Positions 62,731 through 64,000 of a stretch of DNA of 64,000 bases are shown piece by piece; positions within the stretch are counted from its first letter, which is position 1, and the number at the start of each line of letters is the position of its first letter. The notes under the pieces were generated by a model that saw only the letters and a program-made list of their open reading frames with translations, had not been told where the DNA came from and ran no database searches. Source of the stretch: Membranihabitans marinus (GTDB lineage Bacteria; Bacteroidota; Bacteroidia; Chitinophagales; Saprospiraceae); the NCBI RefSeq assembly GCF_021729155.1, contig NZ_JAJQYA010000010.1, positions 62,001-126,000 on the forward strand, given 5' to 3'. The translations under genes were made by a program, and so were the position numbers.

Positions 62731-63522
62731 ATGATGATACGATATATAATATTAATGACATTATGCTTGATCGCAATGAGTTGCGAAAAAAGAGATGTTT
62801 TGGCTGAGCAAGGGACAAAAACGGGTAAGGATTATCCATATATCACCCTTTCTAGCATACCGGATAGTCGCCCAGCGGATACGGTCTATATCTCTACTCG
62901 ATTTTGGGCCATCAATGACGATATCGAAAGACTCGATGTTTTTCAAGATGGGTTTAAGGTAAGAGATTTGGATCTTCAATGGGAGTGGACGGTAAATCTA
63001 GATTCTACTGTGGAAACAAGGACATTGGCATACACCGTGTCCAGTGACAGTGTTTTTTATCCAGAAACTCCGTTGTTTGAAATCCAAAATACCGGTGTAG
63101 CCCTCGATACTTTTTACCGAACCAGCGACAATGCCTATGTGTTTATTAAACCATGGGTAATTCCCGACAATTACGCCATTGCCGATTTGGACGGAGAAGA
63201 AGTAGTCGATTCCCTTAGCAGTGAAGATATGACCAGTGCTGTTGATTATTTGATAAGTCAGGTGGATCGATCAGATGTTTTGCAATGGTTGCCAAATGCT
63301 GATTCTTCCTATTTTGTCCTAGACAATTCTGGTGAATTTACAGGAGAAATTTCAGTAGAGGGTAAAACCAAACTGAAAACCGATCTCGATAAAACAGCTT
63401 TGAAGGCGTTTTTAACTTCGGCTAGTTACGTTGAAGAATCTGAAATAAAGCTGCGTGCAGCAGTCGAAAATCAGGCTGCCATTGTTGTAGAAGACGAATC
63501 CACATTTGATATTTTAAATTAA
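62731..63522 (+). CDS. Hypothetical lipoprotein of PUL 2
   Basis: The 263-residue lipoprotein (lipobox AMSC) is beta-rich and acidic, with no recognised domain. Segments such as ITLSSIPDSRPADTVYISTR and LEWTV-like strands suggest Ig-like folds in the first half; the second half has a helical stretch (SSEDMTSAVDYLISQVDRSD). Position after susD suggests an accessory glycan-binding protein. In-frame TTG 62725 and ATG 62734 are alternative starts. Confidence 0.6.
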   Translation: MMIRYIILMTLCLIAMSCEKRDVLAEQGTKTGKDYPYITLSSIPDSRPADTVYISTRFWAINDDIERLDVFQDGFKVRDLDLQWEWTVNLDSTVETRTLAYTVSSDSVFYPETPLFEIQNTGVALDTFYRTSDNAYVFIKPWVIPDNYAIADLDGEEVVDSLSSEDMTSAVDYLISQVDRSDVLQWLPNADSSYFVLDNSGEFTGEISVEGKTKLKTDLDKTALKAFLTSASYVEESEIKLRAAVENQAAIVVEDESTFDILN

Positions 63523-63529
63523 ATATACC

Positions 63530-64000
63530 ATGCAATATATAAAGAAATTAAAACTGAGATCAGGATTATGGGCTATGTTAGCTCTTGGATTATTGTCCAT
63601 TGTGAGTTGTGATAAGGACGATAATGACATTACTTTTGGTCCTGCAACTACTTATTTTAGTATTGGGAATTCCGATACTTTAGAAGCTCCAGTGACGGTT
63701 CTATTTATCAACGGTTCCAAAAATGTTGATACTTATCAATGGCAGTTTCAAAACGGTGATGTAGTAGTGGACAATGCACTTACTGGATTGGAAAGCTATA
63801 CGGGGATTCAACCCGATGGTGTGCGCTATGAAGAACCCGGTCAATACAGTGCCAAGTTAATAACCACGGTGGATGGAACATCGAATGAAATGGACCTGAG
63901 CTTTGAAGTTTTCAAACCACAGCCCAGAATTTCAACCGATCCCGAAGCCATTAAATTCTTGGAGCCCGTAACATTTAATGCTTCATTGTATACTTATCCG
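63530..64000 (+). CDS. PKD-domain lipoprotein of PUL 2 (3' partial)
   Basis: The frame opens at ATG 63530, 7 bp after the previous stop, and stays open to the end of the window (157 codons). It starts with a lipoprotein signal (LLSIVSC) followed by at least one PKD-like beta-sandwich: VDTYQWQFQNGDVVVD and RYEEPGQYSAKLITTVDG have the usual strand and turn pattern. A second similar domain seems to begin near RISTDPEAIKFLEPVTF. Such proteins in SusC/D loci are usually surface glycan-binding proteins. The rest of the gene is outside the window. Confidence 0.75.
   Translation, partial: MQYIKKLKLRSGLWAMLALGLLSIVSCDKDDNDITFGPATTYFSIGNSDTLEAPVTVLFINGSKNVDTYQWQFQNGDVVVDNALTGLESYTGIQPDGVRYEEPGQYSAKLITTVDGTSNEMDLSFEVFKPQPRISTDPEAIKFLEPVTFNASLYTYP

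Overview
This window looks like part of a chromosome from a Bacteroidota bacterium, most likely an environmental member of the Saprospiria, Chitinophagia or Cytophagia type. The evidence is low G+C composition, two SusC/SusD pairs, many lipoproteins with a short lipobox, a FecR/ECF-sigma pair, a Reg_prop sensor protein and a type IX secretion (T9SS) sorting domain on one enzyme. The exact lineage is an inference. No rRNA, tRNA or CRISPR array was recognised.

Region 1 (1-15035, + strand) is a polysaccharide utilisation locus (PUL). It begins with a partial Reg_prop/Y_Y_Y/LuxR-HTH sensor-regulator. This is followed by SusC, SusD, a surface lipoprotein with two LamG-like domains, two tandem glucoamylase-fold (PF10091, GH144-like) lipoproteins, an Ig-Ig-DUF4886 (SGNH-like) lipoprotein and a secreted alpha/beta-hydrolase esterase. 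The enzymes point to beta-1,2-glucan, possibly acyl-substituted.

Region 2 (15036-47600) is mixed. It holds a TonB receptor with a TMEM220-like protein, msrA, an AI-2E permease, a large haem-binding lipoprotein, priA, a VOC protein, a heparinase II/III lyase convergent with an FMN-dependent lactate-oxidase-like enzyme, and a PqaA-family/ceramidase-like pair. Further on are a class D beta-lactamase, an SDR-methyltransferase-GGCT operon, AlkB, a YVTN propeller lipoprotein, a PPC-domain lipoprotein, gdhA, and an ECF sigma factor with a TPR-like partner. The non-coding DNA between about 35.7 and 42.3 kb is rich in dispersed palindromic repeats, including a 161-bp MITE-like element and a 93-bp direct repeat.

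Region 3 (48024-52220, + strand) is a sugar module: SGLT-type sodium/sugar symporter, galactokinase and a T9SS-exported PQQ-type sugar dehydrogenase.

Region 4 (52607-55546, - strand) is accessory. It has an IS1595-type transposase whose expected catalytic acidic residues look substituted. Next to it is a three-gene operon of a voltage-gated-type K+ channel, a gene interrupted at a run of 17 A, and a small membrane protein. The A-run is a candidate phase-variation or slippage site.

Region 5 (55878-64000) is a second PUL under ECF-sigma/FecR control: sigma factor (divergent), FecR, SusC with an STN signalling domain, SusD, a lipoprotein of unknown function and a PKD lipoprotein that runs off the window. 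Its substrate cannot be told from what is visible.
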